Part shown: one piece after another, positions 45,893-55,066 of the stretch
Layout: every line of letters begins with the position of its first letter
How positions within the stretch are numbered: the stretch's first letter is position 1
DNA from: J054 sp963850255
Lineage (GTDB): Bacteria; Pseudomonadota; Gammaproteobacteria; Steroidobacterales; GCA-2729495
Assembly (NCBI GenBank): GCA_963850255.1
Contig: CAWKLL010000017.1
Span: 146,534 to 210,533 of the forward strand
Direction of reading: 5' to 3'
Length of the DNA stretch: 64,000 nucleotides
Made by a program: the position numbers and the translations under genes
Notes under the pieces: model-generated
The model's input: the letters and a program-made list of their open reading frames with translations, nothing else
Told to the model about the DNA's origin: nothing
Database searches by the model: none

Positions 45893-48889
45893 CTATATCA
45901 GCTCCCCAAAGGTCTTCTTCCAGGCCATCTTTAATTCTGCCAGAGGCACCCGAATGATGACGTCAGATTCTATCCCTTGAACAATGAAATCCGGCGCCTC
46001 GGTAACCGTTCCGATATAGCCGCAGGGCAATCCTTTAAAAAGTTCTTCAAATGCCGCCCGTTTAACCGGGTCGACCGTCACAATAAAGCGCCCGGCCGAT
46101 TCGGAAAACAACAGGACATCTGCACGCTCAACATCGCGTTTGGGAACTTGCCCAAGGTTTACATGCATGCCGAGATTACCGCCCATGGCGACTTTGGCCA
46201 GATGAACGGCCAAACCGCCGCGATATACACCGTGGGCAGAGGCCACCAGGTCATTCTCAATGGCGCATTTAACATTGCGGTACAAGGGCAGAAATTCAGC
46301 CGTCCGAACCTCGGGAACATTGCACCCGACGTATCCCAGATGCTCGTAATATTCAGATCCGCCGAGCTCATTGCGGGTGGATCCCAGAACGTAGACCAGA
46401 TCGCCGGCAATTTTGCTGTCCATGGTCACGCAGTGGGTAATGTCTTCGATCACCGAGATGGCGGAAAACTGCAGCGTTTCAAGGGCTGAGACCTTGTGAG
46501 TTTCACCGTAGCGCCCGGCGAGATTTCCATCGACATACATGCTGTCTTTGCCGGAAAGCAACGGAATCTCATATGCCATACATAAATCACGCAAAGCCCG
46601 GCAGGAACGCACCAGCTGGGCCGCCTTGAACTTACCGTCCGGATTACTCCTAGGATCGTACTGGATATTGGGCCAACAGAAATTATCAACACCACCGATA
46701 TGATCTAAATCGGCTCCCACGGCTAAAAGCCTGCGCACAGCCTCATCGATGCTGCAGCTGGTCATGTGATAGGCATCAATGGTGGAATAGGTCGGCAGCA
46801 GGGCTTGGGCGAATGCAAGGCCTTTTTGAGATTCAAGTACCGGCCGGATCACGGTTGCATCGCTGTCCACGTCACGCTCGGCACCGACCAGGGGTTTGAT
46901 CACACTGGTTCCTTGAACTTCGTGATCATATTGCCGGGTTATCCATTGGGTCGAACAAATATTAGGCCGGCTAAGAAGATCTTTTAACAATGCGGCATAA
47001 TCCTGGGGCGGCTTGAGAACCGGCTCGAACAGTCCCCGTTGTTCGGCAGAGATCCATTCGGCTTCAAATTCCCACTGAGGGAAACCTGATTCGAGCAAGT
47101 CCAGATCCACATAAGCACAGGTCTTGCCATCATAGGTAATGTGAAGCTTGCCTGAATCCGTGTAGCGGCCGATGACGGTACTTTCGACGGCATGCTGCTT
47201 GGACAACTCAAAGAAGCGATCGTGATCATCGGCAAGGATGGCAACGGTCATTCGCTCCTGGGATTCCGATATCCAGATTTCCCATTGATCGAGTCCCTCA
47301 TATTTCAAGGGCACTTTCTCCAGTTCAATCTCACAGCCGTTGGAAAACCGGGCTGATTCCCCGATGGATGACGACAAACCGCCGCCGCCATTGTCTGTAA
47401 TAAACCTGATTAACCCCTCGTCCCGGGCTTCCAGCAAAAAATCATGCATCTTTTTCTGGGTATAGGGATCGCCGATCTGAACATGTCCGGCCGGGGTGTG
47501 TTCGGAGAACGTCTCGGAGGCGGCGGTAACCCCATGGATTCCGTCTCTGCCGACTCTCCCACCGCACATGATGACTAACTCACCGGCGGAGGTGTGTTTT
47601 TTCTCAGCCGGGGCACCGTTGATTTCCGCCGGCATCATTCCCACAGCCGTCACAAACACCAGACATTTTCCCAAATAGCCCGGATGAAATAACACCTGGC
47701 CGAAGGTGGTGGGAATGCCACTTTTATTACCGCCGTCTCGCACGCCTTCAATGACACCGCCCAAAAGGCGTCTGGGATGCAGATGCGGTTGGAGGTCACC
47801 GTCATAATCTCGCGGACCGACGCAGAAGCCATAACTTCCCATCACTAATTTTGATCCCTTGCCGGTTCCCAATGGATCTCGGTAAACACCCACGATACCC
47901 GTGATAGCACCCCCATAGGCTTCCATGTTCGATGGAGAGTTATGCGTTTCTCCCGTAATCACGTAATAGTGATCATTGTCAAAGCGTCCGGCACCTGCAT
48001 TATCCCACAATACCGAAATCACCCATGGCTTTTTGGCCTTCAACTTCAGGGTCGGCACCTCAATAAAGGTTTTAAATAAATTGTCGACAATTTCAGTTTC
48101 ACCGGTGGACCGATCGCGGTAGTGAAATAATCCGCGGAATGTGTTGTGATTGCAGTGATCGCTTCTGGCCTGGGAGATATATTCAAGCTCAACGTCGCTA
48201 GGATCGTCAAGCCCTACCAGCGATCGCGCTGACCGGATATCGTCATCCATGAAATAGGCACGAATGGTGGGGATATCATTGGAATTTAACGCCAGGTTGC
48301 GTTCATCGCTGATTTTTTCCAGGGAAAGGTCACTGTCAACCGGTATAGTGGTCACGGTTGGAACATGATCGAGTATGACCTTGGGGATGATGAGGCCGAT
48401 ACCTTCTGCCGGATTCCACTGATCACGGGAAAATATTTTCCAATGCTGGATGATATGGTTGGCCAGAAGTTCACCGGCGATTTTATCCATGTCTCCGGCA
48501 CTAAGGCCGTTACCCTTGATGCAGTAGCGCTTTGAGGTATAGACCGCGGCGTCCGAGCCGAATTTAAGGTTCAGAAGATCTTCAATGGCTTCCACTGCCG
48601 TGCTGCCCGGATTGTCCCTGACCCCCGGCCGAAAACCGACCCAGATGCTCCAGTCAAATTCAATCTCAAGCGGGTCGTATGATGAAAGATGGGTGACCGG
48701 ATTGGTAAAAATTTCCATCTGAACGGCTCTCAACTGTTCATCCGACAGTCGGGCATCGATGGTTACAACGCTAATGGAGCGGACGCTGTCCATTTCAATG
48801 CCAAAATAGCTTTTGGCCTGGCGACAAATCCCTTCCCCTTCGGCATCGAAAAGGTTTTCTTTTAACGCAATTTCGAGTCGGTGTGGCAT
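45893..48889 (-). CDS. purL: PurS-PurL fused phosphoribosylformylglycinamidine synthase
   Basis: 998 residues. The N-terminal 200 or so residues are PurS-like and precede the synthetase core with the catalytic-loop histidine motif SDHCNHNTFRG, the nucleotide site THNSPSNMEAYGGA and GGGGLSSSIGESARF. There is no C-terminal glutaminase domain; that is the separate purQ. So this is intermediate between the three-gene PurS/PurL/PurQ enzyme and the single large gammaproteobacterial PurL. It follows rseP with only 5 bp between stop and start. Confidence 0.92.
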   Translation of the reverse strand: MPHRLEIALKENLFDAEGEGICRQAKSYFGIEMDSVRSISVVTIDARLSDEQLRAVQMEIFTNPVTHLSSYDPLEIEFDWSIWVGFRPGVRDNPGSTAVEAIEDLLNLKFGSDAAVYTSKRYCIKGNGLSAGDMDKIAGELLANHIIQHWKIFSRDQWNPAEGIGLIIPKVILDHVPTVTTIPVDSDLSLEKISDERNLALNSNDIPTIRAYFMDDDIRSARSLVGLDDPSDVELEYISQARSDHCNHNTFRGLFHYRDRSTGETEIVDNLFKTFIEVPTLKLKAKKPWVISVLWDNAGAGRFDNDHYYVITGETHNSPSNMEAYGGAITGIVGVYRDPLGTGKGSKLVMGSYGFCVGPRDYDGDLQPHLHPRRLLGGVIEGVRDGGNKSGIPTTFGQVLFHPGYLGKCLVFVTAVGMMPAEINGAPAEKKHTSAGELVIMCGGRVGRDGIHGVTAASETFSEHTPAGHVQIGDPYTQKKMHDFLLEARDEGLIRFITDNGGGGLSSSIGESARFSNGCEIELEKVPLKYEGLDQWEIWISESQERMTVAILADDHDRFFELSKQHAVESTVIGRYTDSGKLHITYDGKTCAYVDLDLLESGFPQWEFEAEWISAEQRGLFEPVLKPPQDYAALLKDLLSRPNICSTQWITRQYDHEVQGTSVIKPLVGAERDVDSDATVIRPVLESQKGLAFAQALLPTYSTIDAYHMTSCSIDEAVRRLLAVGADLDHIGGVDNFCWPNIQYDPRSNPDGKFKAAQLVRSCRALRDLCMAYEIPLLSGKDSMYVDGNLAGRYGETHKVSALETLQFSAISVIEDITHCVTMDSKIAGDLVYVLGSTRNELGGSEYYEHLGYVGCNVPEVRTAEFLPLYRNVKCAIENDLVASAHGVYRGGLAVHLAKVAMGGNLGMHVNLGQVPKRDVERADVLLFSESAGRFIVTVDPVKRAAFEELFKGLPCGYIGTVTEAPDFIVQGIESDVIIRVPLAELKMAWKKTFGELI

Positions 48890-48894
48890 GGTGT

Positions 48895-49963
48895 TCAGCT
48901 AAAAAATATCCGTGTAATGTCGTTGTAAAATACGAGGATCATCAACAAAATCAGGAGAAACAAACCGATCTGCTGAGCAATTTCTCTCACTTTCACGCTG
49001 ACCGGGCTTCCCTTGATGGCTTCAATAAAAAAGAAAAGCAGATGGCCGCCATCCAGCACTGGAATGGGCAAGCAGATTGATAATGGCTAAATTGATGCTG
49101 ATCAGGGCGATAAATGAGATCAGGCTGCCGACGCCTGCTTTGGCTGAATCTCCTGCCATCTGGGCAATCATGATGGGGCCGCCCAAAGTGTCTGTTGAAA
49201 TATCGCCTTTGAGCAACTTTGCAATGATAACCACCATCAGCTCTGTTACCCTGTAGGATTGGATCAGACTTTCGGAAAGGGCCTGTAAAAAGCTCAAATC
49301 TTTTGAATAGGATTCCCGCGAAGCGGTAATGCCGATAATAAAGCGTTGGATGTCTTCACCAAAAATATTTTTAGCAGGGGCCTGATCAGGGGTGATCCAA
49401 AGGTCCTGGGTGGAATCCCCGCGGAGAAAGGTTAATTGAATGGATTCTCCGTTGCTGGCATTAATTATTTCTGCCATTTCCTCCCAGCTGGTGATCGCCG
49501 TTTCGTTGATGGCGGTTATTAAATCACCTTTTTTAAGCCCGGCTTCAAATGCCGGGGATCCCGGCCTAACTTCTCCAATAGAAGGCTTTAGCACCAGGGT
49601 TCCTGAGAAGAAAAAAATCCCGAAGAATATAAAGACCGCCAGAAGTATATTGAAAACCGGTCCGGCGGCAACGATCAGCATCCGTTTGGCAACGTGTTTA
49701 TGAGTAAAGGATAACGGAATATCTTCCGGGGCAATTTCGGCATCCGGTTCCTCCCCAATCATTTTGACATAACCGCCCAGCGGGATCGCCGAGATACGGT
49801 AATCGGTAATGCCGACCTTTTTACCGATCAATCGAGGTCCGAAGCCAAGGGAAAATTTCTCCACGCCGACACCGAACAATCTGGCAATCAGAAAATGACC
49901 GAACTCATGAAAAAAAATGAGAACGCCCAGAACGATGACAAATGCAAATATGCTGGTACCCAT
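48895..49963 (-). CDS. rseP: Site-2 protease RseP, interrupted by one frameshift
   Basis: An intramembrane zinc metalloprotease: FFHEFGHFLIARLFG (HExxH) in the first helix, one visible PDZ domain (about 115-200) and ALISINLAIINLL near the end. The first frame runs off into HSSAGW at about 49,070. Removing one A of the AA at 49070-49071 restores LLPIPVLDGGHLLFFFIEA with the second metal motif LDGGH, then MILVFYNDITRIFF and a stop at 48895. The repaired length is 355 residues, normal. RseP cleaves anti-sigma factors or signal peptides in the membrane. It is normally preceded by dxr, absent here. Confidence 0.92.
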
Positions 49964-50034
49964 GTTTTTTTTGACTATAAGTTATGTGTTATTGATTAAA
50001 CCCCAATTGAGCGCTACTCCATCATCTGGCAACT

Positions 50035-50175
50035 GGTATTGGGTATTGGGTATTCGGTCTTGGTGTTTTCTGGAAAAATTCTCCGATGCCAGTACCTGAT
50101 ACCTAATCCCGAATACCCAATACCCAATACCTAATACCCAATACCTAATACCCAATACCTAATACCCAATACCTA
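50035..50175. repeat. AATACCY heptamer array with inverted arm between cdsA and rseP
   Basis: The right arm (about 50090-50175) is a near-perfect run of about eleven 7-bp units alternating TACCCAA and TACCTAA. The last unit supplies the cdsA stop codon (CTA at 50173-50175 on the minus strand). The left arm (50035-50063) has the reversed unit GGTATTG repeated about four times. The arms are complementary and separated by 26 bp, so a large hairpin could form in DNA or in the cdsA-rseP transcript. Confidence 0.85.
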
Positions 50176-50979
50176 AAATATATAAACCTTAAACAAATAA
50201 GCAACCGGTGAGGCAAACAAAAGTGCATCGATGCGGTCTAAAAAGCCGCCGTGGCCCGGTAAAATACCGCCGGAGTCCTTGATTTTAGATGATCGCTTAA
50301 ATTCGGATTCAAATAAATCGCCCACCTGACCGGCCAGACCGGCGGCAAGAAAAAACAATAACGCTGGTCCCCATGGAAGTGCCGGTAAGAAATAAAATTT
50401 TGCGATGGAACCCACCACAAGATTTCCTGCCAGTCCCCCGATAGCACCCTCAATCGTTTTCCCCGGACTGACGGCCGGGTTCAGCTTGTGCCGACCCAAA
50501 TATGAACCGACATAATATGCGCTGATATCACCGGCAAAAATTATGGCAAGAAGCACAAAGATCCAGGTCATACCGTCAGGGTCGCGTCGGATCGAAACCA
50601 GAAATGAGAGTAGCAAGGGAATATAAACAATCCCCTGAATCTGCTTGGGGATAACGTTAACTATTGACGGTGTTGATTTATAAAGGAACAAGGATATCAG
50701 ACCGACAATAACCAGATTGAGTGCAAGCACCACCAACACGCTTTCAGATCCGGCGATATGCGCAATTACAATGATGCCAAGGCCGATGATATATCCCCAC
50801 CAAATGACAGCACCACGCAAAATATCGCCATCGGCATTGAAAACAATGCGATAAAATTCCCACAGAGAACATATGCAAGCGAAACCGATCAGAACAATGA
50901 ATGGAAAGCCGCCGATGTACACTAGAAAAATAAGAAACGGTAAGGCGATAAGTCCTGTAATCCAACGCTTAAGATGCAC
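50173..50979 (-). CDS. cdsA: Phosphatidate cytidylyltransferase CdsA
   Basis: 268 residues with about seven hydrophobic helices and the CDP-diglyceride synthase signature near the C-terminus (SPGKTIEGAIGG then KDSGGILPGHGGFLDRIDALL). It makes CDP-diacylglycerol from phosphatidate and CTP for phospholipid synthesis at the inner membrane. Downstream of uppS in the conserved order. Confidence 0.95.
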   Translation of the reverse strand: MHLKRWITGLIALPFLIFLVYIGGFPFIVLIGFACICSLWEFYRIVFNADGDILRGAVIWWGYIIGLGIIVIAHIAGSESVLVVLALNLVIVGLISLFLYKSTPSIVNVIPKQIQGIVYIPLLLSFLVSIRRDPDGMTWIFVLLAIIFAGDISAYYVGSYLGRHKLNPAVSPGKTIEGAIGGLAGNLVVGSIAKFYFLPALPWGPALLFFLAAGLAGQVGDLFESEFKRSSKIKDSGGILPGHGGFLDRIDALLFASPVAYLFKVYIF

Positions 50980-51031
50980 GTGATTATCTGCTCCGTTGTA
51001 GACGTCGAATAAACCAGCAAGTTGAATGGTT

Positions 51032-51114
51032 AATCAGCGACTACCAGCAGAGGTGGGGGTATGAGGAAGGCCCTTGGAAGGGGCCGGACCGCGATCTGCT
51101 GGTGGTCGCTGATT
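51032..51114. repeat. 83-nt hairpin element between uppS and cdsA
   Basis: AATCAGCGACTACCAGCAGA (51032-51051) and TCTGCTGGTGGTCGCTGATT (51095-51114) are reverse complements with one G-T type difference. The 43-nt interior holds a second small stem, GGCCC with GGGCC. It lies in the only long gap (about 210 bp) of the frr-uppS-cdsA run. It could be a structured RNA, a processing site or a palindromic mobile remnant. Confidence 0.85.
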
Positions 51115-51190
51115 TGTAAAATACCGCATACGCTAAACTATTGATGAATTTAGCTTTCGGATGATTGGACGATGTACCCATTAGGTCGGC

Positions 51191-51934
51191 CTAGACGACA
51201 CCGAATCTGCGTGCCCGGGCAGTGAAGTCTTTCAAGATTTGCAGAAATTCTTCCTTGCTGAAATCAGGCCACAGCGTCGTGGTGACAAAAAGTTCCGTGT
51301 AGGCGATTTGCCAGAGCAAAAAATTGCTGATCCGCATCTCCCCGCTGGTTCTGATCAATAAATCCGGATCAGGGATATCCCGGGTGTAAAGATGCTCGCA
51401 AATCAGTTCTTCATTAACTGCATCCGGCTCAATAATGCCGCATTTGATTTTTTCAGCCACCGACTGAACCATACGGACAATCTCGGCCCGACTGCCATAG
51501 CTCAGCGCCAGAATAAGATTCATGCCGGTTAGTTCCCTGGTGGCCGTCATGGTCTGTTCCAATGCCTGCCTAACTTTTGCCGGCAATCGATCTATCTGAC
51601 CGATCACCCGCAACCGGATATTGTTTTCCACCATCTCCTTTTGTTCTGATTGCAGAAATTTTTTCAGGAGAGCCATCAATGCCTCAACTTCGGCTTTCGG
51701 TCGCTGCCAGTTTTCCGTCGAAAAGGCATATAGCGTCAGGTAGGATATTCCGATTTGGCGACAGGTTCTGACGATAGTTCGAACCGTCTCCGATCCCTTT
51801 TCGTGGCCGTTGATACGGTTTAACAGGCGTTTTTTGGCCCAGCGGCCGTTGCCGTCCATTATGATGGCAACATGGGCAGGCAATTTGGTGGTGTCCAGTT
51901 CAATTGAACTGGAAGAAGACAGGCTAGAATTCAA
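51191..51934 (-). CDS. uppS: Isoprenyl (undecaprenyl) pyrophosphate synthase UppS
   Basis: About 247 residues if started at TTG 51934, which has GAGAAAGAG upstream; ATGs at 51967 and 51988 would give a longer Lys/Ser-rich N-terminus and deeper overlap with frr. The cis-prenyltransferase motif HVAIIMDGNGRWAKKR holds the catalytic Asp; YLTLYAFSTENWQRP and the C-terminal PDLLIRTSGEMRISNFLLWQ are conserved. It makes the lipid carrier for peptidoglycan. Confidence 0.93.
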   Translation of the reverse strand: MNSSLSSSSSIELDTTKLPAHVAIIMDGNGRWAKKRLLNRINGHEKGSETVRTIVRTCRQIGISYLTLYAFSTENWQRPKAEVEALMALLKKFLQSEQKEMVENNIRLRVIGQIDRLPAKVRQALEQTMTATRELTGMNLILALSYGSRAEIVRMVQSVAEKIKCGIIEPDAVNEELICEHLYTRDIPDPDLLIRTSGEMRISNFLLWQIAYTELFVTTTLWPDFSKEEFLQILKDFTARARRFGVV

Positions 51935-52481
51935 GGATCTCTTTCTCTTTTTCGCCAAAACATTCATCGACGAGCTTGATCTGCTCATCCGTTATTTTTT
52001 GAACCTCATCTTGAGATTTAAAGGCGTCATCTTCGGAAATCTCACCATCTTTTTTCATACTTTTTAACAGCTCGTTAGAATCACGCCGGATGTTTCTGAT
52101 GGAAACCTTGTAGTCTTCACAGATCTTTCGAACGACTTTGACCAATTCTTTGCGACGCTCTTCGGTAAGCGCTGGTATCGATATGCGAATGATTTTTCCA
52201 TCACTGGACGGGGTCAGCCCCAGATCAGATTTTAAAATGGCCTTTTCAATTTCCTTTATAGCGGAGGCATCCCAGGGTTGAATCGTGATCAGGCGGCTTT
52301 CGGGAACGGCAAGTGTCGCCATCTGGTTCAAAGGCGTCGGTGTACCATAGTAATCAACTTTTATCCCGTCAAGAATAGACAAAGATGCTCGTCCCGTCCG
52401 CACACGTTTTAATTCGTTTTTTAAAGCAATTACGGATTTCCCCATACTCTCTCTGGTTTCGTCATAAATTGATTCAATCAT
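51924..52481 (-). CDS. frr: Ribosome recycling factor
   Basis: 185 residues from ATG 52481 (MIESIYDETRESM), the family's usual start; an upstream ATG at 52511 would overlap pyrH. The RRF pattern KNELKRVRTGRAS and TEERRKELVKVVRKICED is intact. It splits the post-termination ribosome with EF-G. Its 3' end overlaps uppS. Confidence 0.96.
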   Translation of the reverse strand: MIESIYDETRESMGKSVIALKNELKRVRTGRASLSILDGIKVDYYGTPTPLNQMATLAVPESRLITIQPWDASAIKEIEKAILKSDLGLTPSSDGKIIRISIPALTEERRKELVKVVRKICEDYKVSIRNIRRDSNELLKSMKKDGEISEDDAFKSQDEVQKITDEQIKLVDECFGEKEKEILEF

Positions 52482-52503
52482 GGTAAATGACCTCTTACTT
52501 ATT

Positions 52504-53217
52504 TTAGTCAATCAGCGTCCCGATTTCCTCGCCGCAGATAAACTTTTTAATATTTCCTTTGGTTTTTAATTTAAAAACGGTAAGGGGCAGTTTATTATCC
52601 ATGGCAAGGGAAATTGCAGTCATATCCATGACCCGGAGCTGTTTTTCCAGAACTTCCATATAGCCGACACGTTTTAACAACTTTGCGTTTTTATCCTTGA
52701 CGGGATCCGCGTCGTATAGGCCGTCAACCTTAGTGGCTTTTATAAGAATCTCAGCATGAATTTCCTGAGCCCGGAGAACTGCCGCCGTATCGGTGGTAAA
52801 ATAGGGATTTCCTGTTCCGGCGCCAAATATGACGGCGCGTCCCCGCTCCAGATGTCGGTTGGCTCGGCGCATAATATACGGCTCTGCCACCTCGTGCATC
52901 GAAATGGCGGTCTGGACCCGGGTTTCCACGCCCTGCTTTTCCAAGGCATCCTGCAGGGCCAGACTGTTGATGACCGTGGCCAGCATCCCCATATGGTCGG
53001 CGGACGTTCGGTCCATTCCATATGAACTTGCTGCAATGCCGCGAAATATATTGCCCCCGCCCACTATGATCCCGATTTCAACCCCTAACTCGACAACCGA
53101 ACGAATTTCTCCGGCCACGAATTTAATCATGTCGGGACTGATGCCGAAACTCTGTTCTCCCATCAGGGCTTCGCCGCTCAATTTTACGGCAACTCGCTTA
53201 TAACGCGGATTATCCAC
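52504..53217 (-). CDS. pyrH: Uridylate kinase
   Basis: 237 residues of the amino acid kinase family. Signature VAVKLSGEALMGEQSFGI at the N-terminus, GGGNIFRG and a C-terminal NKLPLTVFKL are present. It phosphorylates UMP to UDP. Located between tsf and frr, the near-universal order. Confidence 0.96.
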   Translation of the reverse strand: MDNPRYKRVAVKLSGEALMGEQSFGISPDMIKFVAGEIRSVVELGVEIGIIVGGGNIFRGIAASSYGMDRTSADHMGMLATVINSLALQDALEKQGVETRVQTAISMHEVAEPYIMRRANRHLERGRAVIFGAGTGNPYFTTDTAAVLRAQEIHAEILIKATKVDGLYDADPVKDKNAKLLKRVGYMEVLEKQLRVMDMTAISLAMDNKLPLTVFKLKTKGNIKKFICGEEIGTLID

Positions 53218-53350
53218 CTAAACGCCTGGTACTGCCTTAATTGTACTTAATAGTTTAGCCACTACAGCACTGATCTTTTTCCGTGACTGCGCTCGGAAAA
53301 GTCGCCATCTGAAGGGCAGCGAGCACGCTGATAACCTAATGTCTAAAATT

Positions 53351-53950
53351 TTACTGCTCGCCGGTCTGATAACGCACAAACCGTCTGATCGTAATGTTTT
53401 CTCCAATTTTGGCGATCAATTCATTCAACAGATCTTCTACGGTCAAATCCGGGTCGCGCACATAAGCCTGATTGAGCAAGCAATTTTCGGTGAAGAATTT
53501 TTTCATTTTGCCATCAACGATTTTAGCGATCACGTTTTCAGGCTTTCCCGTTTCAAGGGCCTGACTCTTATAAATTTCTTTTTCCCGGTTGACAATTTCT
53601 TCCGGAACATTTTCGGCTTGAATGCTCAGAGGGTTGGTGGCGGCGATGTGCATGGCGATGTTTTTGGCAAAGTTAATAAAATCTTCGTTTTTTGCGACAA
53701 AATCAGTCTCACAATTAACTTCCACCAGCACACCCAACTTGCCTCCCATGTGGATATAGGATTGGATGGTACCTTCCGTCATCGCCCGGCCGGCTCTTTT
53801 ACGCGCGGTGGCCAATCCTTTGGTTCTAAGAAAATCAACCGCTTTATCAATATCTGCGTCGCACTCCGTCAGTGCTTGTTTACAATCCATCATCCCAGCG
53901 CCGGTTTTTTCCCGCAGTTGTTTTACCATGGTCGCACTAATTGTTGTCAT
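53351..53950 (-). CDS. tsf: Elongation factor Ts, short form
   Basis: 199 residues from ATG 53950 (MTTISATMVKQLREKTGAGMMDCKQAL). The TDFVAKNE motif that contacts EF-Tu is present. This is the short form of EF-Ts found in many non-gamma bacteria; E. coli EF-Ts is about 80 residues longer. The start overlaps the end of rpsB by 14 bp, so the two are likely coupled. Confidence 0.95.
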   Translation of the reverse strand: MTTISATMVKQLREKTGAGMMDCKQALTECDADIDKAVDFLRTKGLATARKRAGRAMTEGTIQSYIHMGGKLGVLVEVNCETDFVAKNEDFINFAKNIAMHIAATNPLSIQAENVPEEIVNREKEIYKSQALETGKPENVIAKIVDGKMKKFFTENCLLNQAYVRDPDLTVEDLLNELIAKIGENITIRRFVRYQTGEQ

Positions 53951-54881
53951 GTTGCTCTCCTGTCGTCTCGACTTCGCTATTCTCTTCTGATTCACTGCTC
54001 TGTGCTTCTGCCACCGCTTCCGGGACATCAACTACCTCGGTGGGTTCGGCCCCCGAGCGTTTAATTATTTCTACAACAGGACCTTCGGTGCCGTCTGCAA
54101 TGATTTTGCGTTCACCCGGTTTTAGTTCGGCGCTGATGGTTGTCACTTCGGATTCCTCTTCGATTTCCTTATCGGCTTCGGCCTGCTGTCTCTCGGCAAA
54201 GCGTTCCTTTCCTTCAATGCAGGCATCCGCCATTTTTGAAGTTAGCAACCGGATGGCCCGGATGGCATCATCATTGCCGGGTATAATATAATCAATATCA
54301 TCCGGATCGCAATTGGTATCCACAATGGCGATGATCGGTATGTTGAGCCGCCGGCCTTCGCGCACGGCGATGGCTTCATTTTTGGGATCAACCACGAACA
54401 TCGCTCCGGGCAGTCCGTTCATCGTGCGGATTCCGCCGAGGTTGTTATCGAGTTTAACGCGTGCCTTACCCATTTTGAGTCGCTCTTTTTTTGGAAAAAG
54501 TTCGATGGAACCATCATTTTGGATATTGTTTAGATAGTTGAGACGATCTATGCTCTGCCGAATCGTTTGAAAATTGGTCAGCATACCGCCCAGCCATCGG
54601 TTGTGAACATAAAACATTTCACAGCGGTTGGATTCTTCATAGATGGAATCACGCGCCTGCTTTTTAGTCCCGACAAATAGCAATGATTTGCCTTCTGCCA
54701 CTGTGTTTACGACAAAGTCATAGGCGGTTCTGAACATCCGTACGGTTCGCTGCAGGTCAATAATATAGATCCCGTTTCTGGCTCCGAAAATATAAGGCTT
54801 CATTTTCGGATTCCAGCGTTTCGTTTGATGGCCGAAATGCACGCCGGCTTCCAACAGTTCTTTCATAGTTACATAAGCCAT
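53937..54881 (-). CDS. rpsB: 30S ribosomal protein S2 with acidic C-terminal extension
   Basis: 314 residues. The S2 core (MKELLEAGVHFGHQTKRWNPKMKPYIFG to about residue 225) is normal. The last 80 or so residues are Glu-rich and of low complexity (for example EADKEIEEESEVTT and VAEAQSSESEENSEVETTG), making it about 70 residues longer than E. coli S2. Such tails are common in Desulfobacterota S2 proteins. First gene of the rpsB-tsf-pyrH-frr run. Confidence 0.96.
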   Translation of the reverse strand: MAYVTMKELLEAGVHFGHQTKRWNPKMKPYIFGARNGIYIIDLQRTVRMFRTAYDFVVNTVAEGKSLLFVGTKKQARDSIYEESNRCEMFYVHNRWLGGMLTNFQTIRQSIDRLNYLNNIQNDGSIELFPKKERLKMGKARVKLDNNLGGIRTMNGLPGAMFVVDPKNEAIAVREGRRLNIPIIAIVDTNCDPDDIDYIIPGNDDAIRAIRLLTSKMADACIEGKERFAERQQAEADKEIEEESEVTTISAELKPGERKIIADGTEGPVVEIIKRSGAEPTEVVDVPEAVAEAQSSESEENSEVETTGEQHDNN

Positions 54882-55066
54882 AGTTTTCTCCCTTTCTGAG
54901 TGGTTATTCCACCGCCATCATCATTCCTGCTTCCGACTTTCAGCGAAAGCACCGGGAAACAAGTCCGATAGCGTGGGTGTTGTAAAAATCTTTTCTAATA
55001 GCAAATAATGTTATTGACCGCAACACTTTTTTCCACGTTATCCGAAATTCAACAGCGCAACACTGC

